From: Patiria pectinifera
Taxonomy: Eukaryota; Echinodermata; Asteroidea; Valvatida; Asterinidae
Assembly: GCA_029964075.1 (NCBI GenBank)
Contig: CM057130.1
Span: 7,626,001-7,690,000 of the forward strand
Reading direction: 5' to 3'
DNA length: 64,000 bases
A program made the translations under genes and the position numbers. The notes below the pieces were generated by a model. It did not search any database. It was given only the letters and a program-made list of their open reading frames with translations, and was not told the origin of the DNA. Each line of letters begins with the position of its first letter. Position 1 is the stretch's first letter. Of the stretch, positions 52,301-58,908 are shown piece by piece.

Positions 52301-55300
52301 TATGGATCATAACATTTATTTTCTTTTCTCAGGAGAGGAGGTTACAAATGTATGTGGTTTATTGCCAGAATAAACCCAAATCAGAGTTCATCGTCTCCGA
52401 GTATGAAGCATTTTTTGAAGTAAGTATTTTCAATTATCATTTCAATTACAAAGACCTTTTTTTTTTAAATTAAAAGGACCGGAAGGGTTGATGTTACCGG
52501 AGAATGTCTTTTCATTTTTTAACGTGACCAAGTCATCATTTATCTCAATGTTGCTTCACTGTTCCAGTTATCCTTCAAAACCCCATAACCAGTTGGAATC
52601 GCTCAGTCTCCTGACAACGGGCAGAGCATGCTGTCCAAAACGTTGAGGTTTCCACTGCATCTTCCCAGAACCTCACAAAACACCCCCCCCCCCAAAAAAA
52701 AGGATTTCCATCCACTTGGTGCAACAGCAGGCTGGCTCTTATTGCAGACTACACCATACAAACCGTCAAATCTTAACATTCTGGATTCTGTTGTTTTTTG
52801 TGTCTGTGCCTTGCAGGAAGTAAGAGTCAAGTTAGGCCACAAGTTATCCCTGGCTGATCTGCTGATTAAACCAGTCCAGCGAATCATGAAATATCAACTC
52901 CTTCTCAAGGTGAGTTAACTGCATCTTCCTTGCATTTCCTGAGAGTCCTAAGGATTCTTGACTGATCGGAGGCCCCCAACTGCTCTCCTGTGACTTCTGT
53001 AAATAATTCCAGCAATTTGAAAGACAATGGTCCGATCTTTTTATGATGGTGTCCCTGGTGTATCCACACAGAATGCGAGTGGCTGCCCCACTTCAAATCT
53101 TGAACACGGCCTTAAACCTCTCGTGGAGAATTCAGAGTTTGATTATGGCCAAATCGTTGATGGTAAAGAGACCCTTGCCTGTCCTCAAATACACATGTAT
53201 TCCTGGCCGTGCTCCCCTCCCCCAAGTACAGATATAACCAAAATGAAGGATTTTTAGCCTCAAATTACGAAAAAAAGATGACCATGAGAAATGTGGTTTT
53301 ATTTTCTTCCTGCAGGATTTCCTGAAGCAAACCAAGAAAGCCGGTTTAGATACAGAAACGTTGGAGGTAAGTCGGCAATAACTTTATCTCTTCTTTCTTC
53401 CTTTCCTTTTATCTCTTTTTTTTGGAGGGCAGAATTTTTGTTTTTCATAAAGTTGCCTCTGTTGTAAAAAACTTTTTTATTTTTTACTCCAAATCTTTTT
53501 GTAAATTGATGAATTCTTTAGCTCCAATGAACCGATACATTGACTCAAAATGGCAGGTGATTGGATTATGAGGCCATATATGTTGGCTCAACGTCGTGTG
53601 CATCATTTTATTCTGTCCAATTAATTCAGAATTCAATTATTTAAACCTTTAAGAGTAATTAACTAACGATAAAATCTTTCACTGACCCACAGACGGCAGT
53701 CCAGATAATGTGCATCGTTCCCAAGAGAGCCAATGACATGATGGCCATCAGTAGGCTACAAGGCTTTGATGTAAGTACCTTCCACTGGTTAGGGTTTGTG
53801 ACTCATGATCAGAGGGTCAGGGGTTCGAATCCAGCTGCTGGCCATATGTTGTGTCCTTGGGCAAGCCACCTCGCCTCCACTTGCCTCTCTCCACCCAGGA
53901 GTTTAAATGGTCACTGGCATTTAGCTGGCGAGCAACCTGCGATGGACTCACTAGCATCCCATCCAGGGGGAATAGAAATACTGTCCAGGAGGCGGGATTT
54001 CAAATGCACTTTACTTTTTTCTTTCACTCACATAGCAATATACAAATACCACACGGTTTAAATGGAAATAGTGCGACACAAATGGTCCTGAGATGTTGGC
54101 AGATTTGACTACCTCTTGACGAGAAGTGGAGGGAAGTAGTCTTTTGTGTGGAGCCCACCAACACCGTCTCTCCACCGTCTCTGGCCGTTGCTACCCTGGT
54201 TTTGTCATTCAAAGTCTCAAGACCAAAGCATCGGATTGACAGACTAGGATTCCCAGCTAATTTTGGAAATCAGGGAAAACCTTGAAAATGAGTTTCCATT
54301 TTTCCAGTTAAGGAAAACTCAGGGAATCGGGAAAAACACCAAAAGGCAGGGAAAACTCATGGAATGTGATAGTGACCCAGAAGGGAAAGGTTTTTGCAAG
54401 TTTGTGCCATGTGTCCAAGTTGCGTTCGTTGACCGACTGGCTATGGTGGCTTTTAAGTGTGTATGCAGTGTGAATATATACATGCTTTGCTGCGACCACC
54501 TCTAGACTTCCCAGCAATCTCATTAAAGTGAAGATGTTTCTCATGGAATGTTGGAAAATTGCTCAGGGAGTTTTGATTTCGTTAAGTGCTAGGAACCCTG
54601 ATGGATCTATATTTTTCATCGTTCACAGGGGAAGATCACAGCTCAGGGCAAACTCCTCCGCCAGGGGACCCTAAGCATCACCGAGAACGTCAGTAACTTG
54701 AAGTTCAAGGAGCGCAGGGTCTTCATGTTTGAGCAGATCATCATCTTCAGCGAACCGCTGGAGAAGAAGAAGGGAAGCTTCAACAATCCGGGTTACATCT
54801 TCAAGAAGAGCATGAAGGTGGGTCTGAAGGGTTGATTGCAGAGCTTTAAGAGAGTCAATCACAAGTCAAATCACAAGTCACAAGCAATCCTAACTTAAAT
54901 CACAACCCACATCACAAGTCAGATCACAAGTCTCATCACAGGTCTAATCACAAGGTAGATCACAAGACTAATCACAAGGTAGATCACAAGACTAGTCACA
55001 AGATAGATCATGAATCTAATCACAAGACTAATCACAAGCTAGATCACAAGTGTAATCTCCAGCTAGATCACAAGTCTAATCACAAGGTAGTTCACAAAGT
55101 AGGTCATAACTCTAATCACAAATCGGGTCACAAGTAATGATCAGTCAGAAGTCAAATCACATGTCACAAAAGTGGATGAACAAAAGCCAAGAATTTCCAT
55201 TTTTTTCACAGTTCATTTTAGGAGCGTGTTGCTTGCAATGTGTCTGGAAGACCTGTAATAAACTTGTAAGGAAATGATTTAAGCACAGGGTGGACACTTG

Positions 55301-58300
55301 CATGAAATCAACTTAAGAATATGCAAACTTTGACTCTAAGGTCCAAACAGTGGTAGATCACCAGATGTGCTCATTTGTCAAAGTACAAAAAAATGAAATA
55401 TCCTTAGCTCATTTGAAAAGTTAATTAAAATATAATTAAATTTAATATTTACCCAATGATAGGTTGCTTATACTTATCTTATGCTAGGGTCACACATTCC
55501 CAGAATAAACCAAAAATTGAAATTGGTTCCCGAATTATCCTGACAATTTGGAACATGTTCAAATTTGTCTGGGCCCTTCCCGATCTTTCACGATCTTTCA
55601 CTGAACTAACAGAATAATCCCGAGGCAGCCAAGAACCATCCAAGATTTACTCAAATATTGCTATTCACGGCGATTTGGCTTAAAAATGTTTTGAGTAATA
55701 TTTTTAATTTAGTCTGTTTTATAGGGCACACTCAATCACAGCACAGAATTCCAGTAAAAAATTCTTTACTTGTTATTTTTCTCCTTGTGAGTGGCAAAAA
55801 GCAACCAAGAAGTCTTTTTTTAAAGATTTTTATTCATTTCATTGCTTGTCCATAGGTAAACACCCTGTCCATACAAGACATCGAAGATGATACACTACAG
55901 TTCAAGCTGATTGAGCGAGGCGGGGAGAAGTTCTTGATTCAGACACAGACACCGGAAGAGAAGAGTACTTGGTTCCAGGAGATCCGTGATTTGTTGAACC
56001 AACAACAGGATTTCCTCAGAGGTAAGAATGAGGGTTCTATTAGGAGGGTGGGGGAGGTGGGGGGGGGAGGTCTTGCACTGGCATGGGTCTGGGAATGTTG
56101 CACAGGGTTTATATAAAATAAAAATCCAAAACTATTGGGTTAGAATGTAAAAATTATGAAGTTTGTGCACTGCTACCTTCATTACATCCTTGCAGTTTTG
56201 GATGACCGAGCACAAGTAGGGCTGTGGCGAATACACAGATTATTTGAATAGTCGATCATCGACCGAATATCCTGATATCTGAATATCTGAATTTTTCGAT
56301 TCATGTATTTAAAAAAATGTGAGCGGTCTCGAGGAGATAATAAAAAAAATATCCAAGATTTTCTTTTAATCCTCCGCCTGTTTGAACAGTCACAGACAGT
56401 TAAATACTCCATCCACTTCCCCTGCCATGCCTTTCACACAGGCTAGTCACAAACAGTCAGATCATATTTCAAGCAAACACTCTGACTAGTCAAATTCAGT
56501 CAACAGACAAAAGCAGAGAAATGGTGGCACAGCAGCCTTATCAATCATCGACAGTCAAAGCACAGGTGTATCAAGTTGCACAAACAGCCACAGCCAGTCA
56601 ATCCTGCTTTACATGTATGTAGGACTGTGTCTTGAAAGGACAGGCCCACACTGTTCACAGGGTTGTATTGTGCATTGTATGGACAGCTCATGGCACTGGA
56701 CCAACTTTGGTAAAAGGAGGTTTTGTTGAGTTGTCCATGACTATAGGGGAGCAAGTACAGTGTCAATATCAAGCTGGTAGTCCACTATAATACATCCCCC
56801 TTGACTGTGTTCAGCTCATCATGTTAAGGTACTAATTCGTTAATATTCGTTTTTCCATCTCTTCATTTATTTTTCTTGTTTTTTGTTCTCTGCAGCACTG
56901 CAGTCTCCTATCCAATACCAGAAAGGTCTAGATTCAACTGACAAGAAGGGGTATGTCTAAACATTTCTATGTCTTCAGAATAAACTTGAAAAAAAAAAAC
57001 ATTGTGAGTTTGTAGATGTTACAATAGAATAGAAGAGCTTGCGTTTGAGAGGTATTATTAAGCTGATAATGACGGGCTTAAAACTGAAAACAGTTGTGTC
57101 TGTTGATGTATATGGGTATTTTGACCAGATTGATGCTAGCTGGTTGTTTGTTTGTTTGATCTCAAACTTATTTCTTTACTCTATTGACTGATGTCATTTA
57201 TGTTGGAACATTGTCCTTGACTGTGTTCTCCCATATACATGTGATTTCCTGGGTAAAATGTTGCTAGACTTAATCAAATTATTCTTGATTAGAAACTCAG
57301 CATTATGAGATCAATGGAACTTAAGCATAAGTTGAAACCTTTCTGTGGATATGACCAACAGACCTGAGCAAGCCCCTCCAGCTAAGACATCGACAGCAAG
57401 CAGTATGTTCTCCAAGCTACGTAAGTCCAACTCCCAGACGAGCGACCAGCCGGCATCCTCACTCCAAAAGCAGCATGCCCTGTTCAGCAGCCTGAAGAGC
57501 CATCGCAAGAACCAGACTGCACCAGCAGCCATCTCCCTGGCGGAACTCAAAGATAAAGAGAAGGCTGCCAAGAAGAAACCGCTGACGGGGCAGCCGGAAG
57601 AACCCACGTCTCCCCCTGCCCTGGCTTCGCAGCCCGAAGACAAGACGGAAAAAGACGGACTCAAAACCTCCAACCACAAGAACTCGTGCGAGAAGGAGAA
57701 CCAGCAAAGCGGCTCCCCCTCGCTGCGCAAGAAGTTCTTTGACGGGTTGTTCCACTCGTTCCGGCCGAGCAAGTCCAGGGACACGTCCCCTATGGGGTCC
57801 AAGGAGAGCCTGAAAGGGGGCAAAGAAACAGGGTCATCCAAGGAGAGCATTGATAAGAATAGTAACAAATCATCACCGCTGTCCAGCAATGCGGATCTGG
57901 CGGGTGCGTCGCCACTGGAACAGGAATCCGATGCACAGAGGAACTCTAAGAGTCCACTTAAACGAACTCAGAGTGCACGAGATTCTGTACCATCAAAATC
58001 CAGCCAAGGTGGATCCACGGGATCCTTAACCTTACCCAAGAGTGGTTCGCCACCGCCGCCCCTGGATACGACGCCAAGCCCCGTTGGGCTGACGGCTCCC
58101 CCGCCAAACAGGGAAGGTGTCACTCCTAGATCCAAGAGAGCCTCCACGGGGTCCATCCAAAAAGACCAAGAGCTCTGCCCCAGCGGTAACAGGAAAGTCT
58201 CGTTAGACTCATCACCCTACCGGAGTAGGAATGCAGTGGAAAACAGAGCAATGGAAGCCTCTGGAGTAACACAGAATCGACTCAGCTATACATCTGTGTC

Positions 58301-58908
58301 CAGTGCAGAGGGAGACGATACATTTGTAAGTGCCTCCAACGAGATCTAGTCAGTTCCTTTATACAAAAATTTAAAGTGTAATACACTGTTCAGAGAAATT
58401 GTTTTCTTTCCAATTTCAAAAATATATGGAGAACATCAATATAGGGTTAATACTTCACTGGTACTGGTACTGGTATTGTACCCCAGACTTTAGGTTTCGA
58501 ATCCTACTCAGTCACAATTTGTTCAAACAAAAACTGAAATAAAATGATACCCAAAACTGCCCGGTGACTTGTTTAATAAATGGTTGTCCGTAACTGTAAC
58601 TGCAATTATTCCCACACCGCATCCAACAGGTTGAGTCAACATGCATGTCCCCGATCATTTCCAGCTATACAGCGGTAAAGGAAGACGAGATCACGGTTGC
58701 CAAGGGCGACATGGTTCAGATCCTGGCGGCCAATCAGCACAACATGTACCTGGTCCATCGAGCCTCCTCCCAGCACTCCCCAGCCGCTGAGGGCTGGTTA
58801 CCCGGCCACGTCCTGGGCAACACCAAGGAGCTCCTAGGAGACCCCGGAAGCTCTCCAACACAGGCTAATCCCGCTTCTGCCACCAACAGTGAAACCACCC
58901 CGAAGTAA
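16306..58908 (+). CDS. TRIO: Trio/Kalirin-type RhoGEF, GEF2-SH3 half (19 spliced exons)
   Basis: Spliced gene model: 19 exons with GT-AG borders join in one frame into 1,024 aa. Family role (known): the second DH-PH unit of Trio, Kalirin and UNC-73 activates RhoA-type GTPases at the membrane, downstream of G-alpha-q in several animals, and shapes axons and synapses. Seen here: KKWLTSPVR and PLPPPM linker motifs, a DH domain with [24 protein letters not shown] and [19 protein letters not shown], a PH domain with [16 protein letters not shown], and a C-terminal SH3. The linker motifs and the SH3 separate it from p63RhoGEF (ARHGEF25), whose DH-PH is similar but which lacks them. One invertebrate gene probably predates the TRIO/KALRN split, so the symbol is a family label. 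The spectrin/GEF1 half must lie upstream of the window. No Ig or kinase exons were seen downstream. Confidence 0.93.
17633..17951. mobile_element. TTAA-flanked MITE, family 2
   Basis: Flanked by TTAA at 17629-17632 and 17952-17955. Perfect 18-base terminal inverted repeats, AGAGGTTGTGGAATGCTG and its complement. 319 bp, no ORF of note. TTAA duplication points to piggyBac-type mobilisation. The ends differ from the family at 3829. Confidence 0.85.
21661..22128 (+). mobile_element. TTAA MITE family 1, diverged copy B
   Basis: Collinear with 3829-4351 through several blocks (TATTTGCAAACATC, GGCACT.GGGTG..GTCATTTTCAA, CATGAACGGGTGCA(A/G)GCCAGCTAG, GGAACCAGACTA, CATTTCTGAAAA.TACAGCAAA). The right end is preserved, followed by TTAA at 22129-22132. 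The left end is worn. The central palindrome is decayed. Confidence 0.75.
31079..31150 (-). repeat. (TTTA)n run, possible retroposon tail
   Basis: About six TTTA units followed by CCTGGGTGATCCATTCAGTG. Read on the minus strand this is a body ending in an (AAAT)n tail, as many SINEs and LINEs do. The body could not be delimited. Confidence 0.35.
33659..34337. mobile_element. hAT-type MITE rich in TACTCG repeats
   Basis: Terminal inverted repeats CAGTGTTGTAGT / ACTACAACACTG, perfect over 12 bases. An exact 8 bp target duplication, CACTAATG, at 33651-33658 and 34338-34345. Eight-base duplication and CAG-type ends define hAT (known). Inside, GTACTCGTACTCGGAA-type repeats occupy both flanks of a unique core (33845-34060). 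No transposase. Long chance ORFs on both strands arise from the repeats. Confidence 0.9.
34077..34235 (+). repeat. 16-bp tandem repeat inside the hAT element
   Basis: Head-to-tail GTACTCGTACTCGGAA, about seven tight copies, then looser copies with CGGACTCGG and AAGTACAAGTACTCG variants. GTAC and TACTCG spacing gives partial self-complementarity. Confidence 0.85.
35223..35304 (+). CDS. TRIO: exon 2: linker exon entered in phase 1
   Basis: The acceptor is TTACCCCAG and the donor is AA|GTGAGT. It encodes [20 protein letters not shown] followed by PKRKGSIK. The final PKR..K runs into the KKWLTSPVR of the next exon, as I recall for Kalirin, so this is probably the exon where the long and the GEF2-only isoforms converge. 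Entry is phase 1 and exit phase 2. It lies 18.8 kb downstream of exon 1. Confidence 0.85.
35305..36621. other. intron 2
   Basis: 1.3 kb, ordinary intron DNA with T and A tracts. A 189-codon minus-strand ORF (35840-36409) lies here but has no recognisable domain and no splice or promoter context. Confidence 0.6.
36622..36721 (+). CDS. TRIO: exon 3: WLTSPVR motif exon
   Basis: The acceptor is CATGTTTAG and the donor ACG|GTAAGG; entry is phase 2 and exit phase 0. It encodes [15 protein letters not shown] and then a basic tail (SKGRKLHDD). The TSPVR(R/K)LS segment is a hallmark of the region before GEF2 in Trio and Kalirin and is absent from p63RhoGEF, so this exon fixes the family. A truncated transposon copy begins only about 18 nt after the donor. 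Confidence 0.93.
36740..36943 (-). mobile_element. TTAA MITE family 1, half copy C with perfect palindrome
   Basis: Reverse complement of the left half of 3829-4351, ending in AGGGAAAATACAACATTTGC read on the minus strand. It stops at the palindrome, so the other half is missing. The palindrome at 36750-36783 is perfect over 34 bases and centred on GGTCGGCCGACC. It lies just inside intron 3, next to the exon 3 donor. Confidence 0.75.
36953..37281. mobile_element. pogo/Tigger-like MITE with nested element
   Basis: TA on both sides (36951-36952, 37282-37283). Ends CAGTGAAATCTCAATAAGTC on the left and, reading in from the right, CAGTGGAATCTCGATAAGTC. This end sequence and TA target are typical of pogo/Tigger elements (known). 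A second inverted repeat (AAGCCCGG..GAATTTGTGACGT against ACGTCAAATTCG..CGGGCTT, 37068-37231) is nested inside. Confidence 0.78.
41045..41424. mobile_element. MITE with GCATTGGACT ends
   Basis: Inverted ends CGCGTTTGCATTGGACT (41048-41064) and AGTCCAATGCGAACACAG (41405-41422), with TAT on both outer sides as a possible 3 bp duplication, which would suit PIF/Harbinger. The interior is CpG-rich against an AT-rich intron. Confidence 0.55.
42953..43187 (+). mobile_element. TA-flanked MITE, copy 1
   Basis: TA at 42951-42952 and 43188-43189. Ends TGGGTCGTGCTATAAATTTA and, from the right, TGGATCATTCAATAAATTTT. It shares GATGTAACAGGGACAGG and GGAC(C)CCAAA(A)TTTAT with 49390-49675. An 11-base G tract interrupts this copy. 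TA duplication suggests a Tc1/mariner-type source. Confidence 0.7.
45509..45760 (+). repeat. degenerate tandem repeat with TTTGCATAT octamers
   Basis: TTTGCATAT occurs at 45509, 45570, 45619, 45673 and 45708. The three longest units share the plan TTTGCATATT, then a CC-rich part, CCCATA(A/G)-AACA, then TAGTGATGA-like. ATTTGCAT is the POU octamer. The last unit supplies CCCATAG|CAACACATTGGTGATGA, i.e. the acceptor and first codons of exon 4. Confidence 0.7.
45733..45816 (+). CDS. TRIO: exon 4: acidic linker exon, repeat-derived 5' end
   Basis: 84 nt, phase 0 at both ends. The acceptor is CCCCTCCCATAG and the donor GAC|GTGAGT. It encodes [20 protein letters not shown] and then AGEDLLED, an acidic segment that matches the acidic character of the Trio linker. 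The acceptor and first codons coincide with the last unit of a tandem repeat that occupies 45509-45760. Symmetric phases mean it could be skipped without a frameshift. Confidence 0.78.
45817..47360. other. intron 4
   Basis: 1.5 kb AT-rich intron DNA; no repeat or RNA gene recognised. Ends in a C/T-rich tract before the exon 5 acceptor. Confidence 0.7.
47361..47561 (+). CDS. TRIO: exon 5: PLPPPM linker exon
   Basis: 201 nt, phase 0 at both ends. The acceptor is CGTCTCTTCAG and the donor GAG|GTAAAA. Sixty-seven residues: an SP-rich start ([14 protein letters not shown]), an acidic DDEDNLEP stretch, then [28 protein letters not shown] is, from memory, also present in human TRIO before GEF2. PLPPPM could serve as a short proline ligand for SH3 or similar domains (inference). 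Confidence 0.92.
47562..48769. other. intron 5
   Basis: 1.2 kb. A short direct duplication, GGAATGCCTGATTGAA, occurs twice near 48556-48594. Nothing else recognised. Confidence 0.7.
48770..48859 (+). CDS. TRIO: exon 6: short linker exon with EIEQLV segment
   Basis: 90 nt, phase 0 at both ends. The acceptor follows a pyrimidine-rich run (CATACCTTAG) and the donor is AGG|GTATGT. Thirty residues ending [12 protein letters not shown]. This resembles the short helical segment (AIEELV.SK) found in the same place in Trio and Kalirin. Its first half is a low-complexity Ser/Leu/Pro stretch without clear homology. Confidence 0.78.
48860..50020. other. intron 6 with a MITE and a (CAAA)n run
   Basis: T-rich intron holding the TA-flanked element at 49390-49675 and a short (CAAA)n microsatellite at about 49838-49865. 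Confidence 0.7.
49390..49675 (+). mobile_element. TA-flanked MITE, copy 2
   Basis: TA at 49388-49389 and 49676-49677. Inverted ends TGGTTCATTCTATA and TATAGAATGAACCA are perfect over 14 bases. The 3' part aligns with the copy at 42953-43187 (GAATGCATC.GA.TTATA.AATCA, GATGTAACAGGGACAGG). Confidence 0.78.
50021..50253 (+). CDS. TRIO: exon 7: acidic linker running into the DH domain
   Basis: 233 nt, entry phase 0, exit phase 2 (TC|GTAAGG). Seventy-seven residues rich in Glu, Asp, Lys and Ala, with [19 protein letters not shown] in the middle and [12 protein letters not shown] at the end. The last lysine/arginine-rich piece corresponds to the segment just before the first DH helix in Trio. The acceptor ATCACAAAG has a weak AAAG end but follows a T/C-rich stretch, and the phase is exact on both sides. 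Confidence 0.88.
50662..50728 (+). CDS. TRIO: exon 8: DH domain start (CR1)
   Basis: Acceptor TTTTTGCAG, donor GAG|GTAAGA. It completes a Ser codon with exon 7 and then reads [20 protein letters not shown] and VE. E(T/S)E..YV.DL is DH conserved region 1, which contacts the GTPase switch I; the catalytic glutamate of DH domains lies in this helix. Confidence 0.96.
51463..51575 (+). CDS. TRIO: exon 9: DH domain, [12 protein letters not shown]
   Basis: Acceptor TTGGATAG, donor GA|GTAAGT, entry phase 0, exit phase 2. It encodes [16 protein letters not shown] and then [18 protein letters not shown]. The [13 protein letters not shown] block is almost unchanged in Trio GEF2, Kalirin GEF2 and p63RhoGEF. 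Confidence 0.97.
52043..52112 (+). CDS. TRIO: exon 10: DH domain, helix 3 region
   Basis: Acceptor TTGTCCACAG, donor TAT|GTGAGT. It reads [20 protein letters not shown] and KKY. The pattern FF..E..KC...P..L..LF.K matches the same stretch of the Trio GEF2 DH domain. Confidence 0.96.
52333..52419 (+). CDS. TRIO: exon 11: DH domain, YCQNKPKSE block
   Basis: 87 nt, phase 0 at both ends; acceptor TTTTCTCAG, donor GAA|GTAAGT. It encodes [20 protein letters not shown] and VSEYEAFFE. The Y..YCQNKP(K/R)SE.IV.EY block is diagnostic for Trio-family DH domains. Confidence 0.97.
52817..52909 (+). CDS. TRIO: exon 12: DH domain CR3
   Basis: 93 nt, phase 0 at both ends; acceptor GCCTTGCAG, donor AAG|GTGAGT. 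It encodes [20 protein letters not shown] and [23 protein letters not shown] is DH conserved region 3, the most conserved helix of DH domains, which forms part of the GTPase-binding face. Confidence 0.98.
53316..53366 (+). CDS. TRIO: exon 13: DH domain, short exon
   Basis: 51 nt, phase 0 at both ends; acceptor TTCCTGCAG, donor GAG|GTAAGT. It encodes [17 protein letters not shown], equivalent to DFL.Y..KA.L....LE in Trio and Kalirin. It is too short to stand out as an ORF and is found by homology and phase. Confidence 0.95.
53693..53770 (+). CDS. TRIO: exon 14: DH domain end
   Basis: 78 nt, phase 0 at both ends; acceptor TGACCCACAG, donor GAT|GTAAGT. It encodes [20 protein letters not shown] and RLQGFD. 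MC.VPKR.NDMM...RLQGF is the last DH helix and DH-PH connector in this family. A SINE starts about 14 nt past its donor. Confidence 0.97.
53784..54000 (+). mobile_element. tRNA-derived SINE
   Basis: An A-box-like TGGTTAGGGTTTG at 53786-53798 and a B box GGTTCGAATCC at 53822-53832 are spaced as in tRNA genes. The following GTGTCCTTGGGCAAGCCAC is a stretch seen after the tRNA head in many animal SINEs. No tRNA cloverleaf is intact, so it is not a functional tRNA gene. It lies in intron 14, starting about 14 nt after the splice donor of exon 14. The 3' end is approximate. Confidence 0.75.
54001..54628. other. rest of intron 14
   Basis: A run of GGGAAAA(C) motifs (GGGAAAACCTTG, GGAAAACTCAGGGAATC, GGGAAAACTCATGGAATG, about 54272-54390) looks like part of an old repeat. 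No gene recognised. Confidence 0.55.
54629..54817 (+). CDS. TRIO: exon 15: PH domain, N-terminal part
   Basis: 189 nt, phase 0 at both ends; acceptor CGTTCACAG, donor AAG|GTGGGT. It encodes [17 protein letters not shown], then [20 protein letters not shown] and [27 protein letters not shown] and PG..FK.S.K are the first beta strands of the PH domain. In this family the PH domain restrains the DH domain until G-alpha-q binds (known). Confidence 0.97.
54855..55145 (+). repeat. minisatellite, 12-bp unit TCACAAGNNTAN
   Basis: More than twenty imperfect copies of TCACAAG followed by about five variable bases (CTAA, GTAGA, ACTAA). Many pair into a 24-bp higher unit TCACAAGACTAATCACAAGG-TAGA. It starts 38 nt after the exon 15 donor and fills the first third of intron 15. 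Confidence 0.85.
55146..55855. other. rest of intron 15
   Basis: About 700 bp of AT-rich intron. A short duplication, CGATCTTTCA, stands at about 55582-55600. No gene or element recognised. Confidence 0.65.
55856..56021 (+). CDS. TRIO: exon 16: PH domain end and start of the alpha-N extension
   Basis: 166 nt, entry phase 0, exit phase 1; acceptor TGTCCATAG, donor G|GTAAGA. It encodes [20 protein letters not shown] and the final PH helix ([19 protein letters not shown]). The tryptophan in W..EI..L is the invariant Trp of the PH C-terminal helix. DFLR begins the helical extension that continues in exon 17. Confidence 0.96.
56217..56310 (+). mobile_element. fragment of a hAT-like end
   Basis: TAGGGCTGTGGCGAATAC followed by GTCGATCATCGACCGAATATC and CTGATATCTGAATATCTGAA. 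It resembles the left end at 3592 and the right end near 6402. No matching right terminus found. Confidence 0.45.
56379..56625 (+). repeat. CAGTC-rich interspersed repeat, copy 2
   Basis: Same orientation and order as 9899-10140: starts CTGTTTGAACAGTCACAGAC and ends AATCCTGCTTTA(C)ATGTA. It lies in intron 16, directly downstream of the hAT-like fragment, and may be part of the same element. Confidence 0.75.
56896..56950 (+). CDS. TRIO: exon 17: PH-distal helix, [10 protein letters not shown]
   Basis: 55 nt, entry phase 1, exit phase 2; acceptor TCTCTGCAG, donor GG|GTATGT. It encodes [19 protein letters not shown]. Joined to exon 16 this gives [13 protein letters not shown], matching DFLNAL.SPIEYQ of Trio, Kalirin and p63RhoGEF. 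In p63RhoGEF this segment is the G-alpha-q contact helix. Confidence 0.95.
56951..57361. other. intron 17
   Basis: 411 bp of AT-rich intron DNA. Nothing else recognised. Confidence 0.8.
57362..58325 (+). CDS. TRIO: exon 18: long Ser/Pro/Lys-rich linker
   Basis: 964 nt, the largest exon; acceptor ATGACCAACAG, donor TTT|GTAAGT, entry phase 2, exit phase 0. About 321 disordered residues between PH and SH3. Visible features: [12 protein letters not shown] and [20 protein letters not shown] (basic-hydrophobic patches), many SP/TP and RxxS sites, a proline run [14 protein letters not shown], and repeated KRTQSARDS / KRASTGS phosphosite-like motifs. Trio and Kalirin also have a long Ser/Pro-rich linker here, but the sequence is not conserved, so its order and phase rather than homology support the exon. 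Local GC is clearly higher than in the introns. The reading frame is open beyond the donor only to a stop at 58349. Confidence 0.93.
58326..58629. other. intron 18
   Basis: 304 bp, including a short GGTACT repeat (CACTGGTACTGGTACTGGTA). No other feature. Confidence 0.8.
58630..58908 (+). CDS. TRIO: exon 19: SH3 domain, with stop inside a splice donor
   Basis: Acceptor CATCCAACAG, entry phase 0. It encodes [20 protein letters not shown] and then [55 protein letters not shown]-like [18 protein letters not shown], and AAEGW.PG..L are the SH3 landmarks and match the SH3 domain after GEF2 in Trio and Kalirin. Read through, the exon ends at TAA 58906-58908. The same bases form a good donor, AA|GTAAGG, after 58904, so a spliced form would skip this stop. 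No Ig or kinase domain follows in the window, as in insect Trio. Confidence 0.95.
   Translation, partial: VESTCMSPIISSYTAVKEDEITVAKGDMVQILAANQHNMYLVHRASSQHSPAAEGWLPGHVLGNTKELLGDPGSSPTQANPASATNSETTPK

Larger units (their letters stand above)
50254..53692. other. introns 7-13 of the DH exon cluster
   Basis: Seven introns of 220-735 bp (50254-50661, 50729-51462, 51576-52042, 52113-52332, 52420-52816, 52910-53315, 53367-53692). No genes. Intron 9 (51576-52042) has a G tract near 51908. Intron 11 (52420-52816) holds a hammerhead-like motif (52606-52645) and a C11 tract near 52683. The DH-encoding introns are the shortest of the gene. Confidence 0.7.

Noticed and set aside
53784..53850. possible tRNA gene
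   Set aside because: A and B boxes are present but no cloverleaf stems can be formed and SINE-type body follows.
57345..57361. ATG at 57345 as the start of a separate 334-aa gene
   Set aside because: The ATG lies in the intron before the acceptor at 57361; exon 18 is entered in phase from exon 17.
57311..57889. 192-codon minus-strand ORF
   Set aside because: Antisense shadow of the higher-GC coding exon 18.
58326..58349. read-through of exon 18 to the stop at 58349
   Set aside because: Strong donor TTT|GTAAGT and in-phase SH3 exon make splicing the better model; intron retention would end after seven residues.
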